A stretch of DNA of 64,000 nt from Oxalobacter sp. (GTDB taxonomy: Bacteria > Pseudomonadota > Gammaproteobacteria > Burkholderiales > Burkholderiaceae_D), in contig JAHAYL010000040.1 of assembly GCA_018384065.1 (NCBI GenBank), forward strand, positions 58,374 through 122,373. The letters are read 5' to 3'. The position numbers and the translations under genes were made by a program. The notes beneath the pieces are model-generated. The model was not told where the DNA came from and searched no databases. It saw only the letters and a list, made by a program, of their open reading frames with translations. This document shows positions 61,665-64,000 of the stretch, piece by piece; the stretch's first letter is position 1; each line of letters starts with the position of its first letter.

Positions 61665-62465
61665 ATGGATTGCTGCCACCGTCCTCCTGCATCATTGCGT
61701 GAGGCTGTCTTTGGCTTTGCGCGTGAACAGTACGACACCGAACCGGAATTCCTCTGGCGTGATACGCCGGATGCCGGTGTGCTCCGTCATGATGACAACC
61801 GGAAATGGTTCGCCGTACTGATGCGGGTGAAACGTTCCCGCCTGGGACTGGACCTGTCAGATGATTCGCCTGTTGATGTGCTCAATGTGAAATGCCCTTC
61901 TGAACTGATTGGCTCTTTACGGATGCAGGATGGCATCCTCCCTGCCTACCATATGAACAAACGGCATTGGATTTCCATCCTGTTGGATGGCACAATCCCT
62001 TTGGAAGAAGTCTGCGGGCTGCTGGACATGAGCTTTGAACAGACCGCCCGGAAAAAACTGTCTGGTGGACGCTCAGCCAAACCCAAACGGATCATCACAG
62101 AATGGCTGGTTCCTGCGAATCCCAAGTATTACGATGTCGAACAGGCTTTCAGGGAACAGGATGAAATCCTTTGGAAACAGGGTCGTGGCATTGAGGCTGG
62201 CAACACAGTTTTCCTGTATGTCGGTGCACCAGTATCTTCCATCCTGTTCCGTTGCAAAGTAACAGCAACAAATATCCCCTATGATTATTCGGATGGCTGT
62301 GTGCAGATCAGGCAGGTCATGCGCATCAAACGGTTGCAGACCTATCCACAAGGGGAATTTTCCCTGGCCCGGATGCGTTCGTTGGGCGTTTCAACGGTCC
62401 GGGGGCCACGCAGCCTGTCGTATGGACTGCGCCATGCCCTGCTGCAAGTCGAACAGGACAACTAA
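61665..62465 (+). CDS. MmcQ/YjbR-like and EVE/PUA-like fusion protein
   Basis: A 266-residue protein beginning 13 bp after the RHH gene. Residues about 10-125 resemble MmcQ/YjbR DNA-binding proteins: R-E-A-V-F-G-F-A-R-E-Q-Y, W-F-A-V-L-M-R-V and H-M-N-K-R-H-W-I-S-I-L-L-D-G-T-I. Residues about 145-260 look EVE-like: T-E-W-L-V-P-A-N-P-K-Y-Y-D, I-L-W-K-Q, G-N-T-V-F-L-Y-V-G-A-P and a late R-S-L-G-V. EVE domains bind modified bases in DNA or RNA. The likely cotranscription with parA is unusual. The domain calls are from pattern memory. Confidence 0.75.
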   Translation: MDCCHRPPASLREAVFGFAREQYDTEPEFLWRDTPDAGVLRHDDNRKWFAVLMRVKRSRLGLDLSDDSPVDVLNVKCPSELIGSLRMQDGILPAYHMNKRHWISILLDGTIPLEEVCGLLDMSFEQTARKKLSGGRSAKPKRIITEWLVPANPKYYDVEQAFREQDEILWKQGRGIEAGNTVFLYVGAPVSSILFRCKVTATNIPYDYSDGCVQIRQVMRIKRLQTYPQGEFSLARMRSLGVSTVRGPRSLSYGLRHALLQVEQDN

Positions 62466-62515
62466 TCAATGTTTACACTTCAAGTTCAGGATTCAAAAAC
62501 AATAATGCTGGTTGG

Positions 62516-62635
62516 TCATCCGTCAGTTCTCAGTGTACCGTCTTTAAATAGACGAAGTTCGATGCCATGCTCATATTTTGAATCTAACTCAATTCCCTGC
62601 TTATAGCGGTTTGTCAGATAATGGAATAAGACGTC
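62516..62635 (-). pseudogene. C-terminal gene fragment (unidentified)
   Basis: A 39-codon open frame without any start codon, ending at TGA 62518-62516, reads Y-L-T-N-R-Y-K-Q-G-I-E-L-D-S-K-Y-E-H-G-I and then L-R-L-F-K-D-G-T-L-R-T-D-G. The composition is that of a real protein end. Upstream it is cut by a stop and by the start of the exported gene at 62638. I cannot name the family. Confidence 0.35.
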
Positions 62636-62637
62636 TT

Positions 62638-63024
62638 ATGAAAAAACTGTTGACCGTTGGTCTGATTTCATTGGGTCTGGTTTCAACCTGCGTCTTTGCA
62701 GAAAACTATCAGACAAGCAAACATAATATCAACATCAACTGTCTGAATTATAGTGACTGTACCTATCAGTCTTGGAACAAACCCAAACAGATAGGACAAG
62801 GGAAACCAGACCTTGAAATTATGGATGGAGAGCCATTTGCGGGTGATAGACCACCTTGCGGAAAAATTGAAGGGTACGAGTTTGTGAAAAAACCAGTTCT
62901 CATACAGGTTGCTTTCGGAAAATCCGCTTTATGCGAATCCAACATCAAAGACAGCAATGCTGTTGGTGTCCTGTATGTCAAGTCTGGCAAAAGACATTCC
63001 ACTTATCCTCTGTACGCAAAGTGA
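62638..63024 (+). CDS. exported hypothetical protein
   Basis: From the ATG at 62638 it encodes 128 residues with a signal peptide (1-21, cleavage after V-F-A). The mature part has four or more cysteines (I-N-C-L-N-Y-S-D-C, P-P-C-G-K, A-L-C-E), suggesting disulfides in the periplasm or outside. No family recognised. Codon use is more AT-rich than the partition cassette before it. Confidence 0.65.
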   Translation: MKKLLTVGLISLGLVSTCVFAENYQTSKHNININCLNYSDCTYQSWNKPKQIGQGKPDLEIMDGEPFAGDRPPCGKIEGYEFVKKPVLIQVAFGKSALCESNIKDSNAVGVLYVKSGKRHSTYPLYAK

Positions 63025-63041
63025 ACTCCCCAACTAGCCGG

Positions 63042-63437
63042 TTATTTTTTATAAAGAGGCAAAGTCTCTTGAGCCACGGTTCCATCACCGTAAGCGAAGA
63101 TTGCATCAGCTTTTTTCCCCAGCTTCTCGCCAAGAAAAGCAATCATTGCTTCCCGGTTTCCCTTAATGAATTGATAGAATCTCTTGCCATCATCAAAATT
63201 GCAACGTCTCACTTTATCTGCTTCATTAGAAAAACAGCTACCGTCACTTATAGTTATATCAGAATCATTCTTCCTGATACCGTTATATTTTTTCCAAACC
63301 CGTAATATACTATTTCCGCTACCATTATCAGTTAACTGAATTTCAAATTTCTGATTTGTATATCTCTCTGTTCCTGCTACGGCTGAATTGAAAAGTAGTA
63401 TGATGATTCCTATGCATATAGCAAATAATTTCTTCAT
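63042..63437 (-). CDS. exported hypothetical protein
   Basis: From the ATG at 63437 it encodes 131 residues with a signal peptide (1-21, cleavage after S-A-V-A). The mature part includes F-E-I-Q-L-T-D-N-G-S-G-N-S-I-L-R-V-W, one cysteine pair (S-C-F ... R-R-C-N) and ends A-Q-E-T-L-P-L-Y-K-K. The ending resembles S-T-Y-P-L-Y-A-K of the convergent neighbour, so the two may be distant relatives. AT-rich. Its ATG overlaps the stop of an upstream short frame. Confidence 0.65.
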   Translation of the reverse strand: MKKLFAICIGIIILLFNSAVAGTERYTNQKFEIQLTDNGSGNSILRVWKKYNGIRKNDSDITISDGSCFSNEADKVRRCNFDDGKRFYQFIKGNREAMIAFLGEKLGKKADAIFAYGDGTVAQETLPLYKK

Positions 63438-63538
63438 ATGACTGTCCCCAAAAATACTGGCATTCCATAATACTTTTGAACACATCTATTTTTAATCATT
63501 TCTTCTGCTTCAGATTTCTTTAGTTTTGCATGCCCCAT
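63434..63538 (-). other. short reading frame coupled to the exported protein gene, possibly a gene remnant
   Basis: A 34-codon frame (ATG 63538) ends in TGA overlapping the ATG of the exported protein (ATATGA). The same frame is open further upstream (R-N-S-N-R-R-W-N-T-I-P-I-F-S-F-W) until a TAA near 63586, so it looks like the end of a larger broken gene. The rest of 63586-63784 is AT-rich and shows no gene. Confidence 0.35.
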
Positions 63539-63784
63539 CCAAAATGAAAATATAGGAATAGTATTCCATCTTCTATTTGAGTTTCTTTACACCAGATAAT
63601 TATCACATTTCCATTTATCGCTTCTTTTCTTGCTATCCGACTGCATCAAACGTACATGGAAGTATCAAATCCTTGATTAGGTAAAGGATGGACACGCAAA
63701 GAAACACTTGAACACCTCTTTAAGTAGGGAGTTGCCTCTACAGCAACTTTATAATAAACCATAATCTATTTCAAAATAATGTAA

Positions 63785-64000
63785 TTACTCTTTTCCCAAA
63801 GCAATCAATGTAAGTTTTGATGATTTAATTTTTTCAGGAACATACATTAATGCTTCTCCATTCTGTCTAACAGCTATTTCACATACATCTTTTGTTCTTA
63901 ATTTTTCGGGAATAATCTTCAATAACATTCCATCTTGTCTTACTGCTAATATGCACATTTCCTCTGTTTTTAGCTCATCTGGAACTAAACTAAGTCCATA
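63785..64000 (-). CDS. DUF4116-like repeat protein, C-terminal part (cut by the window edge)
   Basis: The last 71 codons of a minus-strand gene that enters from the right edge. The translation shows repeats of the DUF4116 type: L-V-P-D-E-L-K-T-E-E-M-C-I-L-A-V-R-Q-D-G, then I-I-P-E-K-L-R-T-K-D-V-C-E-I-A-V-R-Q-N-G, then M-Y-V-P-E-K-I. Codon use is strongly AT-rich. It is clearly related to the protein at 25558-25944, whose DNA is GC-richer. Function unknown. Confidence 0.75.
   Translation of the reverse strand, partial: YGLSLVPDELKTEEMCILAVRQDGMLLKIIPEKLRTKDVCEIAVRQNGEALMYVPEKIKSSKLTLIALGKE

Overview
The window looks like the chromosome of a betaproteobacterium of the order Burkholderiales. 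I base this on the rimP-nusA pair, the parE-parC pair, the run glyQ-glyS-gmhB-plsC-ygjP-like-gloA, a short H-NS protein of the Burkholderiales type, and an endonuclease-type MutL. Base composition is near 50% GC, with several AT-rich patches. A gut Oxalobacter-like or Sutterella-like organism is my guess; no gene here proves the genus.

Region 1-12 kb: the start of nusA and rimP (minus strand) behind a promoter and a short leader with an intrinsic terminator. Topoisomerase IV (parE, parC) and a RidA-family protein follow. A carbonyl/alcohol cluster on the minus strand (aldo-keto reductase, an exported zinc alcohol dehydrogenase, a cytoplasmic zinc alcohol dehydrogenase) faces a LysR regulator. 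Region 11-24 kb: a small hypothetical gene, an orphan PIN protein, H-NS, then housekeeping genes pepN, fbp, glyQ, glyS, gmhB, plsC, a YgjP-like peptidase, an aldo-keto reductase, gloA and an exported metallo-hydrolase.

Region 24.5-26.2 kb is the first accessory patch. It has a tRNA-Ser(GCU) with a duplicated copy of its own 3' end, a structured intergenic segment, an AT-rich unknown gene, a DUF4116-like gene, and a promoter/dyad/terminator unit in front of an EamA transporter. Region 27-37 kb holds miaA, an iron alcohol dehydrogenase, msrAB, a four-gene overlapping operon (dedA, lipoprotein, GNAT, degenerate response regulator), a three-lipoprotein operon and mutL. Region 37.7-39.6 kb is a second tRNA-linked patch: tRNA-Ser(UGA), an unknown gene, a HigB/HigA-like toxin-antitoxin pair, a 28-codon integrase remnant, then tRNA-Met and tRNA-Phe. 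Region 39.7-44.2 kb has a YbjQ-like protein, a nicotinamidase-nicotinate phosphoribosyltransferase operon and a PutP-type symporter.

Region 44.3-50.6 kb is a cluster of unrecognised genes around a gene-free AT-rich segment with four DnaA-box 9-mers and copies of a 15-bp palindrome. Region 50.7-55.1 kb contains a PD-(D/E)XK nuclease-family gene, two decayed genes (SLOG/DUF1273-like and DUF1330-like) and a UvrA paralogue. Region 55-60.5 kb has exported proteins, an aldo-keto reductase, and a second zinc alcohol dehydrogenase under a MerR regulator whose operator sits in a 19-bp promoter spacer. Region 60.7-62.5 kb is a plasmid-like ParA / ribbon-helix-helix / MmcQ-EVE cassette. The last 1.5 kb is AT-rich and decayed, ending in a partial DUF4116-like gene.

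Two themes recur. One is aldehyde and electrophile handling: three zinc alcohol dehydrogenases, one iron alcohol dehydrogenase, three aldo-keto reductases, GloA, MsrAB and an AdhR-like MerR. The other is decayed mobile or defence DNA next to tRNA genes and in the 50-53 and 60-64 kb stretches.
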